From Pseudomonadota bacterium (GTDB lineage: Bacteria > Pseudomonadota > Alphaproteobacteria > Reyranellales > Reyranellaceae): a DNA stretch of 16,583 bases. The notes below the pieces were generated by a model. The model made no database searches, was not told the origin of the DNA, and was given only the letters and a program-made list of their open reading frames with translations. Shown here in pieces: positions 1-8,019 of this stretch (its first letter is position 1; each line of letters opens with the position of its first letter). The stretch covers positions 1-16,583 of the forward strand of contig JAEZIF010000409.1 of assembly GCA_023416135.1 (NCBI GenBank), read 5' to 3'. The position numbers and the translations under genes were made by a program.

Positions 1-58
1 GGCCTGGGCCTGGCCCCGGGCCCGGGCCGGGGTTTGGATTGGGATTCGGGTTGGGATT
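1..58 (-). repeat. NP/GP dipeptide low-complexity coding repeat
   Basis: Read on the minus strand, the FecR frame gives five Asn-Pro units followed by at least four Gly-Pro units, running into the window edge. Codons vary within each unit (AAT/AAC, CCC/CCG/CCA, GGC/GGG), so the peptide repeat looks selected and not a fresh DNA slippage product. It probably forms an extended linker between the FecR domain and whatever follows. Confidence 0.75.
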
Positions 59-976
59 TGTGATCGGACCGGGATTGGGATTGAGAATCGGCGTAGGGGC
101 GGCCGACGTCTTTGTCGCAGGGTTGGCCGGCGTGCTTCCGCCCGGCTGGGTTTCCGTGGCGGCGTTGCTCAGGGCATTCGCTGCGACGTTGTTGTTGGCA
201 TTGAGCGGCGATACTTGGTTCAAGGTCGGCAGGTTGAACGTCTGAGCGGAATTGACGCTCGAGAAGCCGGACCTCTGGGCTGCCTGATCTGCATTCCCTC
301 CAGACCCGTCCGGAGAAGACGACTTGCCTTCGAGCTCGCCAAGCGCCGCGTTGAGGCTTCCCTGCTTCAGCAAGACCGGCGCGCCGGGCGCACTTCCGGC
401 ATTCGTAACGATCTGGGAGCCCGGGCGAATGGCTGTCTGGGTTTGGCCGAGCGCGGTGACGCTCATGTTGTTGCCAAACACGAAGTTGGCCGTCGTCCGA
501 ACCTGCGTCACGGAAAAGATGGTGATGCCGCCACGGATGCCGATCGTGGCGGAGGGCGTCGTGATGGTGATCGGATTGCTCTTGCTGATCTTGCCACCGA
601 CCAGACGAAACACACCCTTGCTGGCGCTGACGGCGAGTTCACCGGTCTTGGTGTTGGGGTCGAAGACGAACTTGTCGATGGTAAGACGGGCATCCGGGCC
701 GACCGTCAGCGAGCTGCCGTCGAGAAAGACCAGATGAGCACGGTCCTTGGCGCCCGTTGTGACCAACTCGTTGGCCTGGATGTCGATGCCGATGCGCAGG
801 ATGCGCTCGTTTTCGTTGGGCGGCTTGCCGAGTGGATCTCCGTCGGCTGCCGACGTGACGCCGACCTTGGCCGAAGCCTCACCGATGGTGAACGGTGAGT
901 TGAAGAACGCGAGCGCAGTCGTGCCAAGCGCTACCGCACGCACGAGCGACGCCCGTACCACCATATATCTCGCCAT
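1..976 (-). CDS. Exported FecR-domain protein, C-terminus beyond the window (paralogue A)
   Basis: The frame is open from ATG at 976 to the window edge, about 325 residues, so the 3' end is missing. GGAGAAGG lies just upstream of the ATG. Residues 1-36 form a signal peptide ending ASA before KVGVTS. The FecR domain spans about 37-165 and includes DGSSLTVGP, TIDKFVFDP and ITTPSATIGIRGG. A low-complexity Ser/Gly/Asn/Pro region follows, ending in alternating NP then GP dipeptides at the edge. Classical FecR proteins are inner-membrane sigma regulators with a cytoplasmic anti-sigma part. Here there is a cleavable signal, no such part and no sigma gene nearby, so an exported structural or binding role is more likely (inference). 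By hand count about 98 of 119 residues of the mature N-terminus match the neighbouring paralogue at 1183-2610. Whether a C-terminal barrel like that paralogue's follows cannot be seen. Confidence 0.85.
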   Translation of the reverse strand, partial: MARYMVVRASLVRAVALGTTALAFFNSPFTIGEASAKVGVTSAADGDPLGKPPNENERILRIGIDIQANELVTTGAKDRAHLVFLDGSSLTVGPDARLTIDKFVFDPNTKTGELAVSASKGVFRLVGGKISKSNPITITTPSATIGIRGGITIFSVTQVRTTANFVFGNNMSVTALGQTQTAIRPGSQIVTNAGSAPGAPVLLKQGSLNAALGELEGKSSSPDGSGGNADQAAQRSGFSSVNSAQTFNLPTLNQVSPLNANNNVAANALSNAATETQPGGSTPANPATKTSAAPTPILNPNPGPITNPNPNPNPNPGPGPGPGPG

Positions 977-1133
977 GGGCCTTCTCCGTGGCCGTCCCGC
1001 GGCCAACCCCAACACCAAACCTACACGCTGCCCCAACGCCACTTCCCACAAGTGCGCTGGGTGGAACTCTGCCCCCCGGCACCTCCGATCCTACTCTCCT
1101 TGGACCGAATTGGCACCAATAGTTGCATTCCGG

Positions 1134-1160
1134 CACTGCACCTCGTGTGAAGTTGCAGTG
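1134..1160 (-). other. 7-bp inverted repeat between the two FecR genes
   Basis: Perfect arms CACTGCA (1134-1140) and TGCAGTG (1154-1160) enclose a 13-base loop. The repeat lies 22 bases past the stop codon of the upstream FecR gene, within the 206-base spacer before the second one. There is no T-run after it, so it may be a processing or attenuation hairpin or an operator, not a classical terminator. Confidence 0.4.
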
Positions 1161-1182
1161 TCGGATCCGGACTCGCGCGGGA

Positions 1183-2610
1183 CTACTTTGTTCCCGTGAA
1201 CAACCCCACCCCCTGGTAGTTGTTCGGGCCCGAGAAACCGACCACGCCGAACTGCTGGCTGGCGGGATTGCCCGGAGTCGAGAGGAAGGTCCCGACGACG
1301 CCGGCGATGCGTCCGCCCGGGCCATTCGTCGACGGCAAGCTGCCCTGGAATACGGCCGTGTTGTTGATGAGTGAGGTGTTCGGCACGTTTCCGCCGCCAT
1401 ACGTCGTGTTGTCGATCCTGATGGTGGCGATGCCGCTGCGATTGCCGAAGCTCCAGACGTTCTGATAGGTGCCGTCGATACGATTGCCGTTGATGAGCGC
1501 GACCACCGGTCCGTTGTACGTGGCGGTGGCGCGTTGGAAGTTCAAGTTGCTGAGCTCGTTAACCGTTGTCGCCACGCTGTTGGGCAGGAAGGCAAGTTTG
1601 GCGAAGTCGGCCGCGCCGAAGGGGAATTCGCCGCTCAGAAACTGATCGAATGCCGAGGGCTGGGGCTGAGGCAGCGCCTGCAAGTCAGGTTGAAGCTGCC
1701 CCTGAGGCTGAGCCTGCCTTTGGGATTCCGCGGTATTGGTCTGAACGGCCTGGTTGGCGTTGCTCAATGCAGTCGAGATCGCGTCGTTGGGATTGCGATT
1801 GCGCGGACCGGGGCCTGAGCCGAAATTGTCGGGTACTCCCGGAGCCACGATCCGCACCGATTGCGTGGAGTTGACGGCGGACAGGCCGGAGGACAGCGCG
1901 ACCTGGTCCGGGCTGCGTACGCCGCCACCGCTGCCGCTGCCGCCACTCCCCTGGGGACCGCCTCGCCCCTCGAGGGCACCGAGCTGCGCATTCAGGGCGC
2001 CCTGTGCCAGGATGGTCGGCAGGCCCGGTGGGCTGCCGAGATTGGTGACGATCATCGAGCCCGGCCGTGTTGCGACCCGGGTTTGGCCGCCGGCCCGTAC
2101 AGTCATGTCCTTGCCGAACACGAAGACCGAGTCGGTCTGGTTGGACTTGACGTCGAGGATGGTGATGCCGCCGCGGATCCCCACCGTATTGGCAGGCGTG
2201 GTGATGGTGATCGGCGCGTTCTTGCTGATCTTGCCGCCGACCAGGCGCAGCACGCCCTTGCTGGCGTTGATCGCGAGCTCGCCGGTCTTGGTGTTGGGAT
2301 CGAACACGAACTTGTCGATGGTGAGCTGTGCGTTGGGCCCGACCGTCAGCGACGAGCCGTCGAGGAAGAGGAGATGGGCGCGGTCGCTTGCGCTGGTCGT
2401 GATGAGCTCGTTGGCCTGCACGTCGACGCCGATGCGCAGGACGCGCTCGGCCTCCTGCGGCGGCTTGCCGAGCGGATCGCCGTCGGTGGCTGATGTGACA
2501 CCGACCTTGGCCGCGGCCTGGCCGATTGAGAGGGGGGCAGCCATCAGGCCAAGCGCCGTCGCTCCGAGAAGTGCGCCGCGCACGACCCGACCACCTACCG
2601 ACTTTTTCAT
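1183..2610 (-). CDS. Exported FecR-domain protein with TbpB-like C-terminal beta domain (paralogue B)
   Basis: 475 residues from ATG at 2610, chosen because GGAGAGC sits 3 bases upstream and MKKSVGGR begins a clear signal peptide (cleavage near QAAA/KVG). The upstream ATG at 2637 has no such support. The FecR domain spans about 35-165 (DGSSLTVGP, TIDKFVFDP, TTPANTVGIRGG). A Gly/Ser stretch (216-230) and a Gln/Pro-rich linker (289-318) follow. Residues about 358-475 are a Gly/Asn/aromatic beta-rich domain with alternating hydrophobic strands ending GVGLFTGTK. That pattern is like the C-terminal eight-stranded barrel of TbpB and of hemophilin-type Slam cargo. This likeness is my inference, not a search result. 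There is no lipobox cysteine, so a soluble exported protein is expected. The gene starts 30 bases after the TPR-barrel gene and is probably co-transcribed with it. Confidence 0.88.
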   Translation of the reverse strand: MKKSVGGRVVRGALLGATALGLMAAPLSIGQAAAKVGVTSATDGDPLGKPPQEAERVLRIGVDVQANELITTSASDRAHLLFLDGSSLTVGPNAQLTIDKFVFDPNTKTGELAINASKGVLRLVGGKISKNAPITITTPANTVGIRGGITILDVKSNQTDSVFVFGKDMTVRAGGQTRVATRPGSMIVTNLGSPPGLPTILAQGALNAQLGALEGRGGPQGSGGSGSGGGVRSPDQVALSSGLSAVNSTQSVRIVAPGVPDNFGSGPGPRNRNPNDAISTALSNANQAVQTNTAESQRQAQPQGQLQPDLQALPQPQPSAFDQFLSGEFPFGAADFAKLAFLPNSVATTVNELSNLNFQRATATYNGPVVALINGNRIDGTYQNVWSFGNRSGIATIRIDNTTYGGGNVPNTSLINNTAVFQGSLPSTNGPGGRIAGVVGTFLSTPGNPASQQFGVVGFSGPNNYQGVGLFTGTK

Positions 2611-2639
2611 GAAGCTCTCCGCGACCATCGACGGCAAAA

Positions 2640-3998
2640 CTAGAAACGCCAGCTCACGCCCATGAGGAAGCTGTTGTTGGTGAAGTCGTAGTTCGGAATG
2701 TTCGAACTACGGACGAAGCGACCTCCGGAAACGATCATGTTCGTACGCTCGTCAAACGGCACGGACAATGTAATGTTCAGAATTACGTCGTTCTGTTGGC
2801 GGCTCACGATGGGATCGACAACCGGATCCGGCTGGTCGTAGTTCCACCACTGCACGTTGGCTGAGAGGGCGATGCTCCATGGCAGCTGGCTCTTGAACAG
2901 CGGGTCGGCGAAGCGAAACTGCATGCCAGCGCCAACGCCCAGCAGCATGTAGCTGTACTGGGGCGAGTTGTCGGTCATGTAGCGCTGGAGGTTGCCGTTG
3001 GCGAAGATCGCCACCACGTCCGTCAAGGCGTACTGGAAGGTCGTGTTGGCTGAGTACTCGTTGCCGGTATAAAGGCTGTTGAACGGCAGGTACCAGCTGT
3101 CCTGGTACATGAGACGGCGATAGGTGGCGTTGGACGTATTGCGCAGCTTTTCGCTCAGCAGCGAGCCGAACTCCACGCCTGATCCGTAGCTGCCGTAATA
3201 CGGCACGTCGTTCACCCAGATGTAGCCCAGCGACATGAGCGGCTTGATCGTCACGTCCTCGAAGATGCCCTGGAAGGCCTGGAAACGCGGTCCGGACGTC
3301 AGATCCAGGATCGACACGTTGGCCTGTGAAATCTGGAACTGGCGGTTGGCGTAGCCGGTGAGCTGCGTTTCGATCGCCGCTTTGTCCTGGCTGCCGAGAT
3401 CGTAGATGTGCCGGACGTAGCCCGAACCCACGACTCCCCAGTCTGCGGTTCCCAAAGCCGATTGATTGAGGTTGGCGGTCTGGCCGAACAGGCGGACGCT
3501 CGAGGTCGGCGGACCGAGATTGGCGTTCGACTGGTAGCGCACGCCGGCGAAGACCTCGCCTACGAACCGCGAGGGGCTGTTGCGCTTCTCGACCTCGGCC
3601 AGATACTGCTCGGCGCGGGCGCGCACTTCGGGAGGGAGATTCGGCGAGGCCAGCACGGCTTCCAGATAGGTGCGTGACACCTCGAAGGACCCGAGGCGGA
3701 AATACAGCACGGCCAGTTCGAGGCGCACGCGCGGTAGGTCCGGGTTGACGAGCAGCATGCGCTCCAGCGCCGAGATCGCGCCTTCGTAGTCGCCCGTCCT
3801 AGTCGCGATCGTGGCGAACTTGAACAGGACATCGAGGTCGGCCGGCTTGCGCAGCATCTCCTGGAACGCGGCTTCATATTCGCGTTCCTGTTCCGGCGAT
3901 GCTTTCACCGGGCCTTGCGCCGTCGCTGGTGAGACGGCCGTCCCGAAGATGCTTGCCCCAATGACGAAAACGCAGACAAGCTGCCTCAGACGACGCAC
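2640..3998 (-). CDS. TPR plus outer-membrane beta-barrel protein, Slam-like architecture
   Basis: 452 residues from GTG at 3998, preferred because GGGGAG and GAGG lie just upstream. An in-frame GTG at 4022 (8 residues longer) has no ribosome site. The signal peptide is about 1-27 (SPATA/QG). Residues 35-138 are helical with TPR signatures (GDYEGAISALERML, NPDLPRVRLELAVLYFRLG). About 145-452 alternate in beta-strand style and end in the terminal Phe of outer-membrane proteins (GVSWRF). The barrel opens with GVRYQSNANLGP, like the start of the DUF560/SLAM_C barrel. Known Slams use this layout and a length near 490 to move TbpB-type cargo across the outer membrane. That role fits the adjacent FecR gene with a TbpB-like tail but is inferred. 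Alternatively it is another TPR-OMP family of unknown function. It shares an operon-like spacing with both neighbours. Confidence 0.85.
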   Translation of the reverse strand: MRRLRQLVCVFVIGASIFGTAVSPATAQGPVKASPEQEREYEAAFQEMLRKPADLDVLFKFATIATRTGDYEGAISALERMLLVNPDLPRVRLELAVLYFRLGSFEVSRTYLEAVLASPNLPPEVRARAEQYLAEVEKRNSPSRFVGEVFAGVRYQSNANLGPPTSSVRLFGQTANLNQSALGTADWGVVGSGYVRHIYDLGSQDKAAIETQLTGYANRQFQISQANVSILDLTSGPRFQAFQGIFEDVTIKPLMSLGYIWVNDVPYYGSYGSGVEFGSLLSEKLRNTSNATYRRLMYQDSWYLPFNSLYTGNEYSANTTFQYALTDVVAIFANGNLQRYMTDNSPQYSYMLLGVGAGMQFRFADPLFKSQLPWSIALSANVQWWNYDQPDPVVDPIVSRQQNDVILNITLSVPFDERTNMIVSGGRFVRSSNIPNYDFTNNSFLMGVSWRF

Positions 3999-4068
3999 GT
4001 GCCTCAACTCCCCGCTTGGCACAAGTTCTTAGGCGACCCACAGCCTTCGTTAACATACCTCAGTTTGC

Positions 4069-5064
4069 TCAAACGAGCCAGCTTCGCGCCACCAGCAGCC
4101 ATGATATCGGCCACGATGCTCGAGCTGCCCGCATGCGCAGGAGCATGCGCTGGTACTGCCGTTCGCCGAGCGAGGTCACGAACCGCTCGCGATCGCGCCG
4201 CATCGCGGCAAGCATTCGGTCCAGCATCACCGTGTAGGTATTTCCCCAATTGCGGCTGGACAAATGCAGGCGGCCGCCCAGCACTGGATTGTCGGCCGCC
4301 CCGTTGCGGCCGTGCAGGCGGTAGGAGTAGAGCGCCTCGTCGATCAGCAGCGAGCCCGCCACCATCTGGGCCATGACCACGACGTAGAAGTCCATGTGCA
4401 GACGGAAGGTCTCGTCGTCTTCGGGGAAGACGAGATCGATCAGAGAGCGGCGGAACATCATCGACGAGGTACTGACCCACACCCAGTGCACCACGCGCTT
4501 GGTGTAGAGCCGATAGGGCGTCTGCTTCTGCCAATGCGCGGTGTTGTTCGCGACGTCGACCTTGGGCACGCGTGCTGGATCGATCGAAGCGAATGCGCGG
4601 TCGCGGTCTGCGCTCGCCCGTTCCTTGCCGAACCAGTAGACGCAGCCGGCGATCAGCTTGCCCTGGCCGTCGATCAGCCGTGCATTGCAGGCGGTGAAGC
4701 CGACCGCGTAGGTCTCGTTCAGGTGGGCGGCGAGGTTGCGCTCGAGAAAATCGGGACTCCACAGGTCATCGGAATCGAGGAAGCAGACGAAGGTGGCCCG
4801 TGTTGCCGCAAGTCCCGCGCGCGTGGCGCCGGTCTGGCCGACGTTCTTGGCCAGCCGGATCTGCCTGAAACGCGGGTCGGCCAGCTCCTCGAGCGTCTGC
4901 CCCACAACCTCAGCCGAATCGTCGGTCGATGCGTCGTCGACGATGACGCATTCGAAATCGCGCAGCGTCTGGCGCGCCACGGACCGGATGGCATCGCCGA
5001 TATAGTCACGACAGTTGTAGCAGGTGACGACGACGGAGATGCCGGGAAGCGGCGCGTCGGTCAC
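4069..5064 (-). CDS. Family 2 glycosyltransferase
   Basis: 331 residues starting with GTG at 5064. The GT-A nucleotide-sugar fold is clear: SVVVTCYNC near 10-18, IVDDASTDDS at 41-50 and the metal/sugar-nucleotide motif DSDD at 97-100. After residue 130 come the acceptor part and an arginine-rich C-terminus. There is no membrane helix, so it probably acts at the cytoplasmic face of the inner membrane in building a surface glycan. Donor and acceptor cannot be told. Its GTG overlaps the TGA of the upstream dehydratase (GTGA), and no strong ribosome site precedes it, so translation is probably coupled. The TPR-barrel gene follows 46-70 bases downstream, which raises the possibility that the glycan or a glycosylated protein relates to the exported FecR proteins (speculative). 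Confidence 0.9.
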   Translation of the reverse strand: MTDAPLPGISVVVTCYNCRDYIGDAIRSVARQTLRDFECVIVDDASTDDSAEVVGQTLEELADPRFRQIRLAKNVGQTGATRAGLAATRATFVCFLDSDDLWSPDFLERNLAAHLNETYAVGFTACNARLIDGQGKLIAGCVYWFGKERASADRDRAFASIDPARVPKVDVANNTAHWQKQTPYRLYTKRVVHWVWVSTSSMMFRRSLIDLVFPEDDETFRLHMDFYVVVMAQMVAGSLLIDEALYSYRLHGRNGAADNPVLGGRLHLSSRNWGNTYTVMLDRMLAAMRRDRERFVTSLGERQYQRMLLRMRAARASWPISWLLVARSWLV

Positions 5065-6800
5065 GATTTGGCGGGACCCAGGAAGCCGAAGTCGACACCC
5101 TCATCGGCCTGCAGCACTTCCTTGTGGAACAGGCCGGTATAGCCGCGATCGCTGCCGTTGGGCGGCGCCGGCGCCTTCCACTTCTTGCGCCGCGCTGCAA
5201 GCTCCTTGGCATCGACATGCAGCTCGAGCTTGCGCTTCGGCACGTCGAGGGTGATGCGGTCACCGGTCTTCACGAGGGCGAGCGGGCCGCCGACTGCCGA
5301 TTCCGGCGCGACGTGAAGCACGATGGTGCCGAACGCCGTGCCGCTCATGCGCGCGTCGGAGATGCGGATCATGTCCTTCACGCCCGAGCGCGCGAGCTTC
5401 ATGGGGATCGGAAACGAGCCTGCTTCCGGCATACCCGGCGCGCCTTTTGGGCCGGCATTGCGCAGGACCAGGATGTCCTCGGCCTTCACGTCGAGGCTGG
5501 CATCGTCGCCGCGCGCGGCGAGATCCTCCAGCGAATCGAACACGACGGCGCGGCCGGTGTGCGTCATCAGGGCCGGAGAGGCGGCGGCATGCTTGATGAC
5601 CGCGCCGCGCGGCGCGAGATTGCCGCGCAGCACCGCCATGCCGCCGGTCGGCTTGATCGGATTCTTCGGCGTGCGGATCACCGTCTGGTTGGGCACGATC
5701 TCGGCCGAGTCGATCACCTGCTTCAGCGTGCGGCCCGAGACGGTCAGGCACTTCTCGTCGAGGTGCTTGCGGATCTCCTTCATCAGGCGCGAATTGCCGC
5801 CGGCCCAGTGGAAATGCTCCATGTAGTGGTCGCCCGACGGCTTGAGATCGACCAGCACCGGCACCTTGCGGCCGATCGCGTCGAACTCCTCGAGCTCGAT
5901 GTCGATGCCGAGCCGGCGCGCCACCGCCGTCAGATGCACCAGGGCGTTGGTCGAGCCGCCGATCGCCTGCAGCACGGTCAGCGCGTTGCGGAATGCAGCC
6001 GCGGTCATGATCTCGCTGGGTCGCGGGCCCTGCTTCTTGGCCATCTCGGCGGCCAGCCTGCCGCTCGCCTCGGCGACGCGGAGGCGGTCGGAGTGCGTGG
6101 CCGGGATCGAGCCGCTGCCCGGCAGACCCATGCCCAGCGTCTCGACGATGCAGCCCATCGTGCTGGCGGTGCCCATCACCATGCAGGTGCCCTTGGTCGG
6201 TGCCAGCCGCTCGCTCACCTGCTCGATGTCGGCTTCGGAGAAGGTACCGGCGCGGTACTGTCCCCACAGGCGGCGGCAATCGGTGCAGGCGCCAAGGACC
6301 TCGCCCTTGAAATGGCCGACAAGCATGGGGCCCACGGGCAGCACGATCGCCGGACGGTCGGCGCTGGCCGCCGCCATCAGCTGGGCGGGCAGGGTCTTGT
6401 CGCAGCCGCCGATCAGCACCACCGAATCCATCGGCTGGGCGCGGATCATCTCCTCGGTGTCCATCGACATGAGGTTGCGCAGGAACATGCTGGTCGGATG
6501 AGAGAAACTCTCGTGGATCGACACGGTCGGAAAGACCATTGGCAGCGCGCCGGCCAGCATGACGCCGCGCTTCACCGCCTCGATCAGGTCGGGCACGTTG
6601 CCGTGGCAGGGATTGTAGTCGCTGAAGGTGTTGGTGATGCCGACAATCGGCCGGTCGAGCGCGTCGTCGGAATAGCCGCCGGCCTTGATGAAGGCCTTGC
6701 GCAGGAACAGCGAGAAACCCGCGTCGCCATAGGTCGCGAGGCCCTTGCGCAGTCCGGTGGCTTTTGGCGTGCCGGCCGCGCGTCGCTTGCGGGAAGCCAT
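5061..6800 (-). CDS. IlvD/Edd family dehydratase, probably a sugar-acid dehydratase
   Basis: 579 residues; ATG at 6800 is preceded by GGGAGAAGG. Family signatures are the three cluster cysteines C65 (NPCHGN), C133 (GGCDKT) and C206 (GTCMVMGTASTMG) and the catalytic serine S486 in ISDARMSGT. These sit a constant six residues after the Fe-S cysteines and Ser480 of Rhizobium L-arabinonate dehydratase as I remember its numbering, and the total length is the same. That favours dehydration of a C5/C6 aldonic acid to the 2-keto-3-deoxy acid, using a [2Fe-2S] cluster, over branched-chain amino-acid synthesis. The exact substrate is unknown. It lies 35 bases after the FAD oxidoreductase gene and overlaps the glycosyltransferase start by 4 bases. 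No sugar transporter or aldolase gene is visible in the window. Confidence 0.93.
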   Translation of the reverse strand: MASRKRRAAGTPKATGLRKGLATYGDAGFSLFLRKAFIKAGGYSDDALDRPIVGITNTFSDYNPCHGNVPDLIEAVKRGVMLAGALPMVFPTVSIHESFSHPTSMFLRNLMSMDTEEMIRAQPMDSVVLIGGCDKTLPAQLMAAASADRPAIVLPVGPMLVGHFKGEVLGACTDCRRLWGQYRAGTFSEADIEQVSERLAPTKGTCMVMGTASTMGCIVETLGMGLPGSGSIPATHSDRLRVAEASGRLAAEMAKKQGPRPSEIMTAAAFRNALTVLQAIGGSTNALVHLTAVARRLGIDIELEEFDAIGRKVPVLVDLKPSGDHYMEHFHWAGGNSRLMKEIRKHLDEKCLTVSGRTLKQVIDSAEIVPNQTVIRTPKNPIKPTGGMAVLRGNLAPRGAVIKHAAASPALMTHTGRAVVFDSLEDLAARGDDASLDVKAEDILVLRNAGPKGAPGMPEAGSFPIPMKLARSGVKDMIRISDARMSGTAFGTIVLHVAPESAVGGPLALVKTGDRITLDVPKRKLELHVDAKELAARRKKWKAPAPPNGSDRGYTGLFHKEVLQADEGVDFGFLGPAKS

Positions 6801-6835
6801 GGCGTTCCTTCTCCCTATCTCATCAGGTCATCTTG

Positions 6836-7954
6836 TCAGGACGGTTTATCGCCTTCCAGACCGGCCGCCCAGCGCGCATGCGCCGCAGGATCGCGCGCCC
6901 CGGCAATGGTGCGCGCGAGCTCGAGCCCCATTAGCGCGCCGAACTTGAAGCCGTGGCCCGAGCAGGGCGACATCAGCCAGCCCTTGGCACCCTGCTTCTC
7001 GACGACGAATCGTTCGTCCTCGCTCACTGTATAGAAGCAGACCTTCAGCCGGTCGACGCGCCAGCGCCCGAAGTCCTTGATCAATCCGGCGCAGCGCCGC
7101 AACAGGGGCCGCATCTCTTCTTCGGCTGCACGGCGTTCCGCCGACGGGTCGCCGATCCGGCTGAAGACGTGGTCGCCGATCTTGAGGCCGCGGCCTTCCG
7201 CCGGCGGCACAAGGTAGAGACCGACATCGCCGGTCTTGTCGATGACCATCGGATGCTTCGCCCAGACGGCCCGCTGATCGGGAGGCAGGTCGAAATAGAT
7301 GACGACCTGGCGCGAGGGCGCCACTCGGTGGTCCGTCGGCAGCAGCCGTCCGACCCACGCGCCTGCAGCAACCACGACCACGTCGGCGTCGTGGCGGGCA
7401 CCGGCAGCGGTCACTATGTGTCCGTGCTCGGGATCGACCCGGCGGACGGGCGTGTGCGCATGCAGGGCCGCGTTCTGCCGCCCGGCGAGGTGCCGCGCCA
7501 GGGCCGCGACAATGTCCTGCGCGAACAATACACCGCCGGTCTCCAGCCAGAAGGCGCGTTCGACGCCGCGCGCATCGAGCTGCGGGAAGCGCCGCGCCAG
7601 TTCGTCGAGGGACATCTCCTTCATCGACTTGCCGATGCGGGCCAGTGCGGCCGCTGAACGTTCCGCCCAGGTTTCGCCGTTGCCGGTGAGCGCCAGCGTG
7701 CCGGTGGCGGCATAGTGGCGTTGGCCGAGATCGCTCCACAGCATGTCCCAGGCGGCATAGGCTTGGTCGATCATGCGCGCATAGCCCGCCTGATCGCCGT
7801 ATGGATGGCGGATCAGCCGATGCTCGTCCATCGACGAGGCCAGTGGATTGGGAAGCGGTCCCTGTTCGAAGAGATCGACCGAATGCCCCTCGCGTGCCAA
7901 GCCCCATGCGGTTGCCAGCCCCATGATGCCGCCGCCGACAATGATGGCTCTCAT
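6836..7954 (-). CDS. FAD-dependent oxidoreductase, monomeric sarcosine oxidase / N-methyltryptophan oxidase family
   Basis: 372 residues, the usual length of this DAO subfamily. The N-terminus carries the dinucleotide motif IVGGGIMG (5-12). C306 in KVCFYTVSEDERF matches the cysteine that binds FAD covalently in monomeric sarcosine oxidase. K258 and H262 (LKIGDH) match its Lys/His pair near the flavin, and SGHGFKF (332-338) is also typical. The expected reaction is oxidation of an N-methyl or secondary amino acid with release of peroxide; the substrate is not determined. RLIRHPYGD (46-54) resembles the substrate-loop arginine region. The ribosome site before ATG 7954 is weak. It appears to be the first gene of the minus-strand run ending at the FecR genes, with the S24 gene's terminator upstream. 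Confidence 0.9.
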   Translation of the reverse strand: MRAIIVGGGIMGLATAWGLAREGHSVDLFEQGPLPNPLASSMDEHRLIRHPYGDQAGYARMIDQAYAAWDMLWSDLGQRHYAATGTLALTGNGETWAERSAAALARIGKSMKEMSLDELARRFPQLDARGVERAFWLETGGVLFAQDIVAALARHLAGRQNAALHAHTPVRRVDPEHGHIVTAAGARHDADVVVVAAGAWVGRLLPTDHRVAPSRQVVIYFDLPPDQRAVWAKHPMVIDKTGDVGLYLVPPAEGRGLKIGDHVFSRIGDPSAERRAAEEEMRPLLRRCAGLIKDFGRWRVDRLKVCFYTVSEDERFVVEKQGAKGWLMSPCSGHGFKFGALMGLELARTIAGARDPAAHARWAAGLEGDKPS

Positions 7955-7992
7955 GGCACCGATCCGGAAGACGGGGAGCGGCGGATGAGATA

Positions 7993-8019
7993 GGAAAAAT
8001 TTCTAGCGACCGACACTAG
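7993..8019 (-). terminator. Rho-independent terminator of the S24 repressor gene
   Basis: On the minus strand CTAGTG (8019-8014) pairs with CGCTAG (8008-8003), with one G-U pair and a 5-base loop, followed by AAATTTTT. The stem contains the repressor's own stop codon. The stem is short, but the T-run stands out in this GC-rich DNA. It would separate the repressor from the FAD-oxidase gene run. Confidence 0.5.

Noticed and set aside
2611..2637. ATG 2637 start for FecR paralogue B
   Set aside because: No ribosome site, and it would put nine extra residues before a normal MKK signal peptide; GGAGAGC points to 2610.
5124..7034. 636-codon plus-strand ORF opposite the dehydratase and FAD-oxidase genes
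   Set aside because: Antisense shadow of two genes with clear catalytic motifs; the translation is His/Arg/Gly-biased with no domain or ribosome site.
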